Position numbers and translations under genes: made by a program. This document shows, one piece after another, positions 8,499 through 17,507 of a stretch of DNA of 64,000 bases. Below the pieces are notes generated by a model. The model saw only the letters and a program-made list of their open reading frames with translations, was not told the origin of the DNA and searched no databases. Numbering within the stretch: position 1 is the first letter of the stretch; every line of letters begins with the position of its first letter. The stretch is taken from the NCBI RefSeq assembly GCF_002420705.1, contig NZ_DIIM01000005.1, forward strand, positions 320,912-384,911. The letters are read 5' to 3'. Source of the stretch: Sphingobacterium sp. UBA5670 (GTDB taxonomy: Bacteria; Bacteroidota; Bacteroidia; Sphingobacteriales; Sphingobacteriaceae).

Positions 8499-10403
8499 TT
8501 ACTTCACTTCTTCGTAATCTACGTCAGTTACGTCATCACCACCTTGGTTTCCACCTTGAGCCTGACCTGCATCACCTTGAGGTTGTTGTGCACCACCTTG
8601 AGAAGCAGCATACATTTCTTCAGAAGCAGCATTCCATGCATTTTGCAATTCTTCAGAAGCAGCATCGATATCAGCAAAGTTTTTCGCTTCGTAAGCAGCT
8701 TTTAATTTTGTTAAGCCAGCTTCAATTGGCGCCTTTTTATCTGCTGAAATTTTATCGCCATATTCTTTCAATTGTTTTTCAGTTGAGAAGATTAAAGCGT
8801 CAGCTGCATTCACTTTGTCAGCTTCTTCTTTCATTTTTTTGTCGGCATCAGCATTTGCTTCAGCTTCTTCTTTCATGCGTTTGATTTCGTCGTCAGACAA
8901 ACCTGAAGATGCTTCGATACGGATGTTTTGTTCTTTTCCAGTAGCTTTATCTTTCGCAGATACTTTGATAATACCATTGGCATCAATATCAAAAGTAACT
9001 TCGATTTGAGGAACGCCACGAGGAGCTGGTGGAATATCGTTCAAATGGAAACGGCCGATAGTACGGTTTTGGTTTGCCATAGGACGCTCACCTTGTAGGA
9101 TGTGAATTTCTACAGATGGCTGATTGTCTGAAGCAGTAGAGAACGTTTCCGATTTTTTAGTTGGAATTGTTGTATTTGCTTCGATCAATTTAGTCATCAC
9201 ACCACCCATTGTCTCAATACCTAATGAAAGCGGAGTAACATCCAATAATAAAACGTCTTTTACTTCACCTGTCAATACACCACCTTGGATAGCAGCACCT
9301 AAAGCGACAACTTCATCCGGATTTACACCTTTAGAAGGCTCTTTTCCGAAGAATGCTTTTACAGCGTCAACGATTGCAGGGATACGAGTAGAACCACCTA
9401 CTAAGATAATTTCGTCAATATCAGATTTGCTGAAACCAGCATTTTTCAATGCAGACTCACAAGGAGCAATTGTTCTCTTGATCAAGTCAGCTGCCAAAGC
9501 CTCAAATTTAGCACGTGATAATGAACGAACTAAGTGTTTGGGACCAGTTGCATCAGCAGTAATATATGGCAAGTTGATTTCAGTAGAAGTTGCGCTTGAT
9601 AGTTCGATTTTCGCTTTCTCAGCAGCTTCTTTTAAGCGTTGCAATGCCATTGGGTCTTTTTTCAAGTCAAAGCCATTGTTTTCGCTTTTGAATTCTTCGT
9701 TCAACCAGTTGATGATTACGTTATCAAAGTCATCACCACCTAAGTGAGTATCACCGTCAGTAGATTTAACTTCAAATACACCGTCACCTAATTCCAATAC
9801 GGAAACGTCATGTGTACCACCACCACAGTCAAACACAACAATTTTCATGTCTTTGTGTGCTTTGTCCAAACCGTAAGCTAAAGCTGCAGCTGTAGGTTCG
9901 TTGATGATACGTTTTACAGATAAACCAGCGATTTCACCAGCTTCTTTTGTTGCTTGACGTTGTGCGTCGTTGAAATATGCAGGAACTGTAATAACAGCTT
10001 CAGTTACTTCTTGACCTAAGAAATCCTCAGCAGTTTTCTTCATTTTTTGAAGAATCATAGCAGAGATCTCTTGTGGTGTATATTTACGGTCGTCAATTTC
10101 TACACGCGGTGTATTGTTGTCACCTTTAACGATATTATAAGGTACGTGTTCAGCTTCTTTTACAGCTTCATCGTATGAAAGTCCCATAAAACGTTTGATG
10201 GAATAAATAGTTTTATGTGGGTTAGTAATTGCTTGACGCTTTGCTGGGTCCCCAACTTTGCGCTCGCCACCTTCTACGAAAGCTACGATCGAAGGAGTCG
10301 TACGTTTACCTTCGTTGTTCGTAATTACTACAGGCTCGTTACCTTCCATTACGGCAACACATGAGTTTGTAGTACCTAAGTCAATTCCTATAATTTTAGA
10401 CAT
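8499..10403 (-). CDS. dnaK: Chaperone protein DnaK (Hsp70)
   Basis: A 634-residue Hsp70. The N-terminal ATPase domain opens IGIDLGTTNSCVAVMEG; the phosphate-2 loop is FDCGGGTHDVSVLELG (D192-D199, Thr197 aligning with the autophosphorylated Thr of E. coli DnaK). A linker DVLLLDVTPLSLGIE near 385-400 leads to the substrate-binding beta domain and helical lid, and the protein ends with a Gly/Gln-rich tail and DVTDVDYEEVK, the usual DnaK terminus. It refolds and holds client proteins with DnaJ and GrpE, neither of which is adjacent. The phosphate-2 loop has Cys and His where E. coli has Leu and Phe. Confidence 0.98.
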   Translation of the reverse strand: MSKIIGIDLGTTNSCVAVMEGNEPVVITNNEGKRTTPSIVAFVEGGERKVGDPAKRQAITNPHKTIYSIKRFMGLSYDEAVKEAEHVPYNIVKGDNNTPRVEIDDRKYTPQEISAMILQKMKKTAEDFLGQEVTEAVITVPAYFNDAQRQATKEAGEIAGLSVKRIINEPTAAALAYGLDKAHKDMKIVVFDCGGGTHDVSVLELGDGVFEVKSTDGDTHLGGDDFDNVIINWLNEEFKSENNGFDLKKDPMALQRLKEAAEKAKIELSSATSTEINLPYITADATGPKHLVRSLSRAKFEALAADLIKRTIAPCESALKNAGFSKSDIDEIILVGGSTRIPAIVDAVKAFFGKEPSKGVNPDEVVALGAAIQGGVLTGEVKDVLLLDVTPLSLGIETMGGVMTKLIEANTTIPTKKSETFSTASDNQPSVEIHILQGERPMANQNRTIGRFHLNDIPPAPRGVPQIEVTFDIDANGIIKVSAKDKATGKEQNIRIEASSGLSDDEIKRMKEEAEANADADKKMKEEADKVNAADALIFSTEKQLKEYGDKISADKKAPIEAGLTKLKAAYEAKNFADIDAASEELQNAWNAASEEMYAASQGGAQQPQGDAGQAQGGNQGGDDVTDVDYEEVK

Positions 10404-10535
10404 ATCTTGTATTTTAATTTTTTACTTAAATAAATTCTATCAGTCTATTATCAACCCTTATGCCAATCCAAAAGTTTTGTAAAAAAAACACTATTTGTCA
10501 TCAATTTGTCCTTAGGTACTGCCAAACTGACATTT

Positions 10536-11420
10536 TCAATACACCAGTTGTTCTAATATCCTTTTTTTGGCTGACTCGTTTTGGCGATTGCGTGGCATAT
10601 ATCTGCCAAAGATTTCCGAGAATTCAGCAAGTTTCATTTTTTTTGATTTCTTATCCCGCCAGTCAGCAGGAACAAGTTTATTGGTATAGGCGATATTTGT
10701 AGCCCAATATTGAATATGCATTTCCGGAATGACAAGACCCAATATCATGCCGGGGAGACCATGGCTCAATGCAGGCCCCGCCGAAACAGGAATTTCTTCC
10801 GAATAGTAAGCGATCAGATAGAGTGAGTCTTTGGTAGCACCATTGACTCTGCGGCAGTTTACTCCGGCAATATTGCGGAATTCCTCGGTGAAACGCCAGG
10901 TAATGCTGTCCAATGTTTCCGAAAGAATGTATTTTTCGTCGATGTCAAGCTGGATGTCTGCTGTACCAGCTTTCAGATCCTGGTAGAGGACTTTACCGTT
11001 TTTGTTGGCTCCACCACCCCTAAATTGCCCCCTTTGGTTTCCCCCGATTCGGCCTGCTCCTGGAGATCTGCCAGCCCTTCCATTGGATGAAGTTATTGTA
11101 GGCGCAGCCATTTTTACTTCATTATTTTGCTTTTCACTTCCCGTACTTTCCTCTGGCATCAATACGGTAGCATTCTCATCAAAGTAGAAGTTTAGTTTTT
11201 CTGTATGCGAATCTGGCATCCTGTCGAGATATTCCGACATTCCCATACCTCTGTCCATCCTTTTCGAGCTCATCTCGTTAGAGAGCTGACGCATGCGGGC
11301 TTTCGTATAGGTGACTTTGTCAAAACTGATCGTACCCCTGCTTCCAAAATAGGCATATTGCGCCTGAAGTGATAAACCACACAAGCAGCAGATGATGGCT
11401 AAATATATTTTTTTAATCAT
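10536..11420 (-). CDS. GLPGLI family protein
   Basis: A 294-residue exported protein with a signal peptide (MIKKIYLAIICCLCGLSLQAQ, cleavage near residue 20) and the family-defining motif GLPGMI at residues 221-226. A low-complexity Gly/Arg/Asn stretch lies at about 113-140. The family is Bacteroidota-specific and typically encoded with a TonB-dependent outer-membrane protein; function is not established. Its start overlaps the stop of the upstream receptor gene by 8 bp, so the two are translationally coupled and probably act together at the outer membrane. Confidence 0.9.
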   Translation of the reverse strand: MIKKIYLAIICCLCGLSLQAQYAYFGSRGTISFDKVTYTKARMRQLSNEMSSKRMDRGMGMSEYLDRMPDSHTEKLNFYFDENATVLMPEESTGSEKQNNEVKMAAPTITSSNGRAGRSPGAGRIGGNQRGQFRGGGANKNGKVLYQDLKAGTADIQLDIDEKYILSETLDSITWRFTEEFRNIAGVNCRRVNGATKDSLYLIAYYSEEIPVSAGPALSHGLPGMILGLVIPEMHIQYWATNIAYTNKLVPADWRDKKSKKMKLAEFSEIFGRYMPRNRQNESAKKRILEQLVY

Positions 11421-14100
11421 TTCCTTTTCCTAAATATTTATTAAAATCCCATTTTATACCCACCAAAAAATACTGTGTCAATACCTGTTGGACAGATTCG
11501 GAGTAATTGGTGTCACTCGAATTGCGACGTGTGTTATTAAAAGTGTTGAAAAGGTCAAAGGCCTTTAAGCTGAGTGTCATGCTCTCATCCTTCAGTACTT
11601 TTTTCTCCAATTCGATATTGGTATAAAATTGATTGATTGATTTCTTATAGAGTTTCGTGGGGCCTGCATAGCTATAGAATATGTTTGCCATGATATTAAA
11701 CTTCTTCGGTAGAAAGTATTTGACATAGGCCGAGGTCCCACCTTGAAAACTTGTTGCGTCGTATTGCGTGTTGATCGAATTTTGCTGGATATTAAAGCCG
11801 GCATTTGCGGAAAGGTCGAAATCAAATCCTTCTGAATCTTGCTCATTTAAGCTTGAACCTAGGCCAAAGTTGGTGTTTTTTGCATTGTTGAGCAGAAACT
11901 CGCCGCCGGATTGTCCGCCTTCAAATTTGGTGTAGCTGTAGCTGTTGTTAAATCTAACGTTTGCACTTTTGTTAAAATTGATACGTCGATTGGCCAATGG
12001 CTGCATATGATTGATATTCAGACCGCCATTCCAGTTGGATTTACCCGATAGGTTTTCATAAGAACTGATTTGAGCCGAATTGTCAAGTATGGTTGTTTTG
12101 TTGACAATAGGATTGTTAACAAATGACAAGTTCCCGTTGATATTAATATTTGTTCCTTTCAATAAACTGAATGCATTATAATTGGCCGAAATATTATTGT
12201 TCACCGCGCGTTTTAGGTCGGGATTACCAACTTGTTGAAATAAAGGATTGGTCTGGGGCTGTAGTGGTTGTAGCTGGTCAAACGATGGAATGATATTGGA
12301 ACTTTGATAGGCTAAACGTATATTTCTACTATTTGAAATACGGTAATTGGCATCAACATTTAAATTGTTGTCCCAAAAATTACGAGCAAGATCGATTGAT
12401 CTATAACTATCATTTAACTTCTGATTCTTGTAGAATGTACGGTTGGAAAAATTGATCTCCAACTTTTCTTTGCGATAGGAAAAGTGCACATTAACACCCT
12501 GATTGGTGTTATTGTCGATCTGGTTTTGAGAATATAATGAATCAAACTTTTGTGTGATATTGTCAATCGAATTTTGGGTATTTGTATTCTTCGAATGATT
12601 AAAGCTGTAGCCGAAAGCCAGATTGATATAGTCGTTGATCCGGTTATTGAAGTTGATCGAAGAATTGAAGTCATTGCCTTTATTCCGGCCATGTCGAGTT
12701 TGGTTGATAATTGTGCTATCCCCCGTTTTGTAGAAATAAGTTCGTGAATTGACTTTACTTTCTGAATCTGATTCTTTGTGATTGTTGCCGACCATCAGGT
12801 TTAAAGAACGTCCCGCTTTTAACCGTTTTCTATAATTTAAGCGAAAATTACTGTTCGAGCTTGAAGAGTTCGATTGATTGTTTTCCCTAAAGTCGCTGAT
12901 CGGATTTCCCGAATCATCGCCTGTTTTGCTGTCTGTATACGTTTGACTCGTGTTGCTTGCCCAGTTGGCATTCGATTGGAGTTCCATATTTTGTGTGGAA
13001 TCCAGCCGCATGCTGAGGTTCGACCTGAGACCATTACTTCGGCTATGTCTCTCGCTATCGTTTTTACTGTTTTTTTCCTGAATGGATTGGTCAGGTAGCA
13101 CATTTTTATTGTAAGTCTCTGAGTGGTTCTTGTTGCTGTTGTTGTCATAACCATAGTTGGCGTTTACCTTTAGGGCCTTTTTGAAGAACTGATTTTCATA
13201 GTTAGCACCAAGGTTTGTATTCAATGGTTCGCCTGTAATTTGGTTGTTCATTCGTAAAGAACCTTCACGACCACTTGAACTGCCCATGTTATTGTGACTG
13301 CCCGTGATGCCAATGCGCTCAGTCTTATTGAATTTGGCTGCAAAGAGATTTCCAGCATACAATCCTTTGGATCCCGCCAATGCCTCCATGTTCCCAAAGA
13401 TACCCTTTCTGGCTTTCTCCTTAAGGACTACGTTAACGGTTTGGATCCTTACGCCATCATCGATGCCTGACAGCTCCGCTTCCTCGGATTTTTTCTCATA
13501 GAGCTGCACCTTGTCAACGGCATCTGCCCGTACATTTCGAATGGCTATTTTGGGATCATAACCAAAAAATTCTTCCCCATCGATAAACACTTTCTGTACG
13601 GATTTTCCTTGGGCCGTGATACTTCCATCGCCGGTAACCGTGAAACCGGGAAGACGACGTAGTAAATCTTCTAACTTGGCATTCTTTTCTGTTGCAAAAC
13701 TCGCTGCATCATATTCTATGGTGTCACCTTTCAGTGTAATTGGAAGACGACGGGTAACAATTACCTCCTGCAGGACATTTTTTTGAGAATTGATTTTAAT
13801 ATCATGTAAGTCGAGATCTTTGTCTGCGATTTGGATGGTATCACTATAGAGTTCAAACTTGGGATAAGTGGCCAAAATAATGTAGCTTCCCGGTTTGATA
13901 TTTTTTACCTGGAACTTTCCCTCCTCGTTGGCTCGGTTAAAATAACGGAGAACTGAATCGCGATTCAATAAAATAATTGAAGCATTGGTAAGCGGTTTAT
14001 CATCTGCTTTATCTAGAATCCTCCCTTTGATGTTTATTTGGGAGTAAGCACTGTTGATAATGATAAATAGTAAAAGTATTAATTGAACTAATCTTTTCAT
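11413..14100 (-). CDS. TonB-dependent receptor-like outer-membrane beta-barrel protein
   Basis: An 895-residue outer-membrane protein. Signal peptide at 1-20 (MKRLVQLILLLFIIINSAYS). A carboxypeptidase-regulatory-like domain covers about 22-105 (INIKGRILDKADDKPLTNASI), and a plug-like region at about 110-225 contains ITLKGDTIEYDAASF and a GEEFFGYDP segment. The remainder is Asn/Ser-rich alternating beta-strand sequence, ending in KWDFNKYLGKGND. The plug-region pattern is that of the outer-membrane beta-barrel group found with GLPGLI proteins rather than SusC. Substrate is unknown. It is first in a two-gene operon with the GLPGLI gene. Confidence 0.88.
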   Translation of the reverse strand: MKRLVQLILLLFIIINSAYSQINIKGRILDKADDKPLTNASIILLNRDSVLRYFNRANEEGKFQVKNIKPGSYIILATYPKFELYSDTIQIADKDLDLHDIKINSQKNVLQEVIVTRRLPITLKGDTIEYDAASFATEKNAKLEDLLRRLPGFTVTGDGSITAQGKSVQKVFIDGEEFFGYDPKIAIRNVRADAVDKVQLYEKKSEEAELSGIDDGVRIQTVNVVLKEKARKGIFGNMEALAGSKGLYAGNLFAAKFNKTERIGITGSHNNMGSSSGREGSLRMNNQITGEPLNTNLGANYENQFFKKALKVNANYGYDNNSNKNHSETYNKNVLPDQSIQEKNSKNDSERHSRSNGLRSNLSMRLDSTQNMELQSNANWASNTSQTYTDSKTGDDSGNPISDFRENNQSNSSSSNSNFRLNYRKRLKAGRSLNLMVGNNHKESDSESKVNSRTYFYKTGDSTIINQTRHGRNKGNDFNSSINFNNRINDYINLAFGYSFNHSKNTNTQNSIDNITQKFDSLYSQNQIDNNTNQGVNVHFSYRKEKLEINFSNRTFYKNQKLNDSYRSIDLARNFWDNNLNVDANYRISNSRNIRLAYQSSNIIPSFDQLQPLQPQTNPLFQQVGNPDLKRAVNNNISANYNAFSLLKGTNININGNLSFVNNPIVNKTTILDNSAQISSYENLSGKSNWNGGLNINHMQPLANRRINFNKSANVRFNNSYSYTKFEGGQSGGEFLLNNAKNTNFGLGSSLNEQDSEGFDFDLSANAGFNIQQNSINTQYDATSFQGGTSAYVKYFLPKKFNIMANIFYSYAGPTKLYKKSINQFYTNIELEKKVLKDESMTLSLKAFDLFNTFNNTRRNSSDTNYSESVQQVLTQYFLVGIKWDFNKYLGKGND

Positions 14101-14117
14101 GTACGGGTTGTATCTTT

Positions 14118-14125
14118 CAAATATA
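14118..14125 (-). promoter_or_regulatory. Promoter -7 box of the receptor/GLPGLI operon
   Basis: Minus-strand TATATTTG fits TAnnTTTG, 17 bp upstream of the receptor start. A convincing -33 element was not found. Confidence 0.45.
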
Positions 14126-14243
14126 ATTTACTTAATCGTTAATAAATGTAAAATATCTTTTCTGAATGTAAAATCTTTGGTATATGAGGTAGAGGAGAGG
14201 ATGTTTTTTATTGCATTCAATACAGATTGTTTGCCTTGGTTTT

Positions 14244-14275
14244 TTTGAGAAAGTTGGAAGTAAAATTTACCTTTG
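14244..14275 (+). promoter_or_regulatory. Promoter of the thioredoxin-like gene
   Basis: TTTG at 14244-14247, a 20-bp spacer and TACCTTTG at 14268-14275. An in-frame TTG at 14273 lies inside the -7 box and so cannot be the translation start; the ATG at 14291 is the first usable one. Confidence 0.7.
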
Positions 14276-14290
14276 CACAAATTTGATGTT

Positions 14291-14845
14291 ATGACGTTTG
14301 AAAATTATTTGCAACAATTCGAAGATATCTTAAACCATCCTGAGAATCACCCAGCCTATCAAGATGATGAATATTATCAGTATACCAAAATGAACTGGAC
14401 AAGAATGGGACGCTGGTTAAAACGCTTTGAACCAACGGCGACTTTTGAACAGTTTGTTGAGTCCATTACTGAAAAGCAACAATGGATCATTATCACTGAA
14501 CCTTGGTGTGGGGACGCGGCACATTCAGTGCCGATGCTCGTTAAAATGGCCTCTAAAAATCCCAATATCACGGTAGATATCCAACTGCGTGACAGTGCCC
14601 CCTTCCTGATTGATTCTTATCTAACCAACGGTGGGAAATCTATTCCGATTTTAGTGATCCGTAATGAAGCTGGACAAGATCTGGCTGTCTGGGGGCCAAG
14701 ACCAAAAGCATGTCAGCAACTGTTTTTGAACCTGAAAGAAAAAGAAGTAGATTTCTCCGAAATTAAAGAAGAGATTCAAAAATGGTATAATGCTGATAAA
14801 GGAGCGGAAATTCAAAGAGAAATCCAGATGCTGCTAGAAAAATAA
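14291..14845 (+). CDS. Thioredoxin-like protein with WCGDA motif
   Basis: A 184-residue cytoplasmic thioredoxin-fold protein (no signal peptide). The active-site region reads TEPWCGDAAHSVP near residues 74-86: the first Cys of a CxxC is present, but the second is Ala, so it has one redox Cys. A cis-Pro-type segment KSIPILVIRN follows near 123-132. Such thioredoxin family proteins are common in Bacteroidota and are of uncertain role, possibly as monothiol reductases. The ATG at 14291 is used because the promoter -7 box covers the upstream TTG. About 100 bp separates it from the YjbR gene. Confidence 0.82.
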   Translation: MTFENYLQQFEDILNHPENHPAYQDDEYYQYTKMNWTRMGRWLKRFEPTATFEQFVESITEKQQWIIITEPWCGDAAHSVPMLVKMASKNPNITVDIQLRDSAPFLIDSYLTNGGKSIPILVIRNEAGQDLAVWGPRPKACQQLFLNLKEKEVDFSEIKEEIQKWYNADKGAEIQREIQMLLEK

Positions 14846-14946
14846 AGTAAAACGACCCGCTGTTTTTTTGTTAGCTTTATATAGATTATTGTCCAGTTTA
14901 TGGTGGGCATTCGGCTTTATTTAGCAGATAATTAAAACAAAAAAAT

Positions 14947-15309
14947 ATGAATATTGAAGATCTGAGAGAATATTGTTTATCTATTGGGCCTGTCATGGAA
15001 GAAACACCATTTGGTCCGGATACATTGGTATTTAAGGTTGGCGGTAAGATTTTTTTATTGGTCGGGCTAGATCAGATTGATGAATTACGGTTTAATGTGA
15101 AATGTGATCCTGAGCGAGCGATTGAGCTGCGTGAAAGGTATGAACATACGGTACTTCCGGGGTATCATATGAATAAAAAACACTGGAATACCGTTATTGC
15201 CAATCGAGAACTTGATGATAGAAAACTGGAGGAATTGATTTTGCATAGTTATCAACTGATTATGGAAAGTCTACCCGGTAAGATCAAGCAAGAAATCCGC
15301 GGACTCTAG
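14947..15309 (+). CDS. MmcQ/YjbR family protein
   Basis: A 120-residue small cytoplasmic protein of the MmcQ/YjbR (CyaY-like fold) family. Recognisable segments are MNIEDLREYCLSIGPVMEETPFG at the N-terminus, FNVKCDPERAIELRERY in the middle, and HMNKKHWNTVI toward the C-terminus. The family is described as DNA-binding-like on structural grounds, but no function is firmly assigned. The length is full for the family. It lies 101 bp after the thioredoxin-like gene and may be co-transcribed; the next gene has a separate promoter. Confidence 0.85.
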   Translation: MNIEDLREYCLSIGPVMEETPFGPDTLVFKVGGKIFLLVGLDQIDELRFNVKCDPERAIELRERYEHTVLPGYHMNKKHWNTVIANRELDDRKLEELILHSYQLIMESLPGKIKQEIRGL

Positions 15310-15359
15310 GTTACTTTACGTGTAAAGAATTAGTTGCCTGGTAAGAAAAAGGCGTTAAC

Positions 15360-15393
15360 TTGACTCTTTTTGGGGCTAGGAATGGTAGCTTTG
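15360..15393 (+). promoter_or_regulatory. Promoter of PCMD lipoprotein/beta-barrel operon
   Basis: TTG at 15360-15362, a 23-bp spacer and TAGCTTTG at 15386-15393. The predicted start near 15400 leaves a leader of about 50 nt before the ATG at 15453, which argues against a longer N-terminal extension. Confidence 0.5.
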
Positions 15394-15452
15394 TCAAATC
15401 AATGTATTGCTCAATAACATTGATCTTTAAATTTACACTAAATATTATTTTT

Positions 15453-16649
15453 ATGAAACGGACACGAAATTACTCGTGGGTAATTTGTTTTATGCTTCTT
15501 TTCAGCTTGGGAAGTTGTATAAAGGAAGAAGCGCTCAATATGGAAGCAGATATTGTTGGGGTTCATGCAGATGAAGATGTCTTTTTGCTGAATCCAGTTA
15601 TCTCAAATACGCAAGTTACGCTTTATCTTCAACCCAATATTGATGATCTGACCAAGTTGAATATGACTTTTGATCTGACTCCCGGAGCCTCCATCGAACT
15701 TTTAAAGGATTCTTTGAAAATGCCTGCCGGAACGCAGAACATTGATCAGGCCCTTGTCGATCAATTACTGAAAAATGGAGTGTATTATAAGGTTACGTCC
15801 GAAGATCGTCAGTTTACAAAGAACTATCTAATTAAAATTGTCAAAACTGATGGTGGATTTGTGCCAACGGAGTATGGTTTTGAGGATATAGCGATTGATA
15901 AAGACGATAAATACACCATTTTTTATAATAAAATTGATGGTCAGGATTTCTACAATTGGGCTTCTGGAAATCCAAGTTTCTCCTTAACACTGAGTTTAGG
16001 AGGAGGAGCAAAGGAACCTGAATCATATCCGACCAAAACGACTTCAGATGCACATTCAGGAACAAAAGCAGCTTTATTGGAGACGAAGCTGACTGGTGCT
16101 TTTGGAGCGATGTTTAAAAAACCTATTGCAGCAGGAAACCTGTTTATCGGAACATTTGACACCGGTCCAGTATTAACAGATCCACTGTCGGCGACCCAGT
16201 TTGGTCTTCCTTTCAACCAGATACCCCTAGCGCTGGAAGGTTACTATAAATATAGTCCTGGTGCGAACGTGACCGATGAAAACATGAAACCTGTGAATAC
16301 CAAAGATTCCTGCGATATCTATGCCGTGTTTTATAATCGCAAGCAGTTGATGGATTCCGAACCTGATCCAAAGAAGAAAGTGTCCTATTTGACGGGGCAC
16401 AATATTCTAAAAGATCCAAGCATTGTGGCTATCGCCCGGTTGGAAAATGGTGGCGCAACAGCGGCAGGAGGCTTTGTTAAGTTTACATTGCCGTTTAAAT
16501 ACACCGCTACAGTAAGTGATGCTGATGTAGCTAACCTGGACTACAGCATCGCTATTGTGATGTCGTCGAGTAAATATGGTGATAATTTTATTGGGGCCGT
16601 CGGAAGCAAATTAACGGTAGATGATCTCAAAATTGTAACGAAGAAATAA
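15453..16649 (+). CDS. PCMD-domain outer-surface lipoprotein
   Basis: A 398-residue lipoprotein. Start chosen at MKRTRNYSWVICFMLLFSLGSC, giving a signal peptide with lipobox LGSC (Cys22); an in-frame TTG extension upstream lies on the promoter. An Ig-like N-terminal region (about 25-130) is followed by a C-terminal region resembling the putative carbohydrate-metabolism (PCMD) domain: YGFEDIAIDKDDKY, FYNWASGNPSFSL, then GVIVMSSSKYGDNF-like text near the end. Homologues are outer-membrane-anchored and glycan-associated by domain name, but substrate is unproven. Its stop codon overlaps the next start (TAATG), showing translational coupling with the beta-barrel gene. Confidence 0.82.
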   Translation: MKRTRNYSWVICFMLLFSLGSCIKEEALNMEADIVGVHADEDVFLLNPVISNTQVTLYLQPNIDDLTKLNMTFDLTPGASIELLKDSLKMPAGTQNIDQALVDQLLKNGVYYKVTSEDRQFTKNYLIKIVKTDGGFVPTEYGFEDIAIDKDDKYTIFYNKIDGQDFYNWASGNPSFSLTLSLGGGAKEPESYPTKTTSDAHSGTKAALLETKLTGAFGAMFKKPIAAGNLFIGTFDTGPVLTDPLSATQFGLPFNQIPLALEGYYKYSPGANVTDENMKPVNTKDSCDIYAVFYNRKQLMDSEPDPKKKVSYLTGHNILKDPSIVAIARLENGGATAAGGFVKFTLPFKYTATVSDADVANLDYSIAIVMSSSKYGDNFIGAVGSKLTVDDLKIVTKK

Positions 16650-17410
16650 TGAAAATGATAAAATATACAATCGCACTTACTGCGATGGTTTTGATCGGAT
16701 CTATCGCCCATGCGCAAGAAAATACTGCGGATGAAAGTAAATTAGACTTCGATGTAATGGTGGGCGGTAAGATAGGCGGGGCGGCACCGCTATCGTTGCC
16801 GCGTGAAATCAGAAAAATTAAAAGTTATAATCCTAATGTTCCTTTTTTTGTGGGAGCAAGAGCAAATTATCATATTGATCCCAAATGGGGAGTATCCTTG
16901 GGGTTAACTTTCGAAGGAAAGGGGATGGATACCAAGGCGAGTGTCAAAGGATACAAAACGACTTTCAACGCAGTGAACGATTCCAAAGAGGAGCTTAGAG
17001 GATATTATACAGGAGATATTACAACCAAAGTGCATAATCTGTATCTGTCTGTTCCTATTCAGGCGACCTATCAGCTTTCAGATCGTTGGAATGTACAGGC
17101 AGGTCCGTATATCTCCTTCGCGGTGAAAAAGGAGTTCTATGGTGAGGCCTACAATGGGTACCTTAGGCATGAACAGCCTACAGGAAATAAAATTGTTGTG
17201 GATAATGCCGATTATGACTTCGCGGAGAGTGTCAGGAGTATTGATGTTGGCATGAGTTTGGGAGCCCGCTATGCGATCGATAAAAAGTTTTTTGCCTTAG
17301 CGCAGTTTGACTATGGCTTCAATAATATTATGAAAACCGGATTTGAAAGCATCAGTTTTGGTTTACATAATATTTTTATGAATGTTGGCGTCGGTTATCG
17401 ATTGAAATAG
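16649..17410 (+). CDS. Porin-family outer-membrane beta-barrel protein
   Basis: A 253-residue outer-membrane protein with a signal peptide (MKMIKYTIALTAMVLIGSIAHAQ, cleavage near 23). The mature part has amphipathic beta-strands typical of the PorT/OmpW-like beta-barrel group: FVGARANYHIDPKWGVSLGLTFEGKG, LSVPIQATYQLSDRWNVQAGPYISF, and a terminal strand IFMNVGVGYRLK. Function is likely structural or a small pore; none can be assigned. It overlaps the stop of the PCMD lipoprotein by one base, so the two form an operon and may associate in the outer membrane. Confidence 0.85.
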   Translation: MKMIKYTIALTAMVLIGSIAHAQENTADESKLDFDVMVGGKIGGAAPLSLPREIRKIKSYNPNVPFFVGARANYHIDPKWGVSLGLTFEGKGMDTKASVKGYKTTFNAVNDSKEELRGYYTGDITTKVHNLYLSVPIQATYQLSDRWNVQAGPYISFAVKKEFYGEAYNGYLRHEQPTGNKIVVDNADYDFAESVRSIDVGMSLGARYAIDKKFFALAQFDYGFNNIMKTGFESISFGLHNIFMNVGVGYRLK

Positions 17411-17423
17411 TTTAACGATCCGA

Positions 17424-17464
17424 AAAAGGTAAAGGCCGATCTTAAAGAGCGGCCTTTACCTTTT
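17424..17464. terminator. Bidirectional terminator
   Basis: Stem arms AAAAGGTAAAGGCCG and CGGCCTTTACCTTTT around an 11-nt loop, between convergent genes. Confidence 0.85.
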
Positions 17465-17507
17465 ATACTGTTCCGAGCATTTAATCCAAATTAAATGATG
17501 GTAAGTG

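Noticed and set aside
9124..9747. 207-codon plus-strand ORF antisense to dnaK
   Set aside because: Entirely inside the intact dnaK reading frame; the sequence has no domain and reflects the codon bias of dnaK.
10404..10535. Sigma-54-like TTGGCAT...TTGA element before dnaK
   Set aside because: The -12 element lacks the required GC, so a sigma-54 promoter is not supported.
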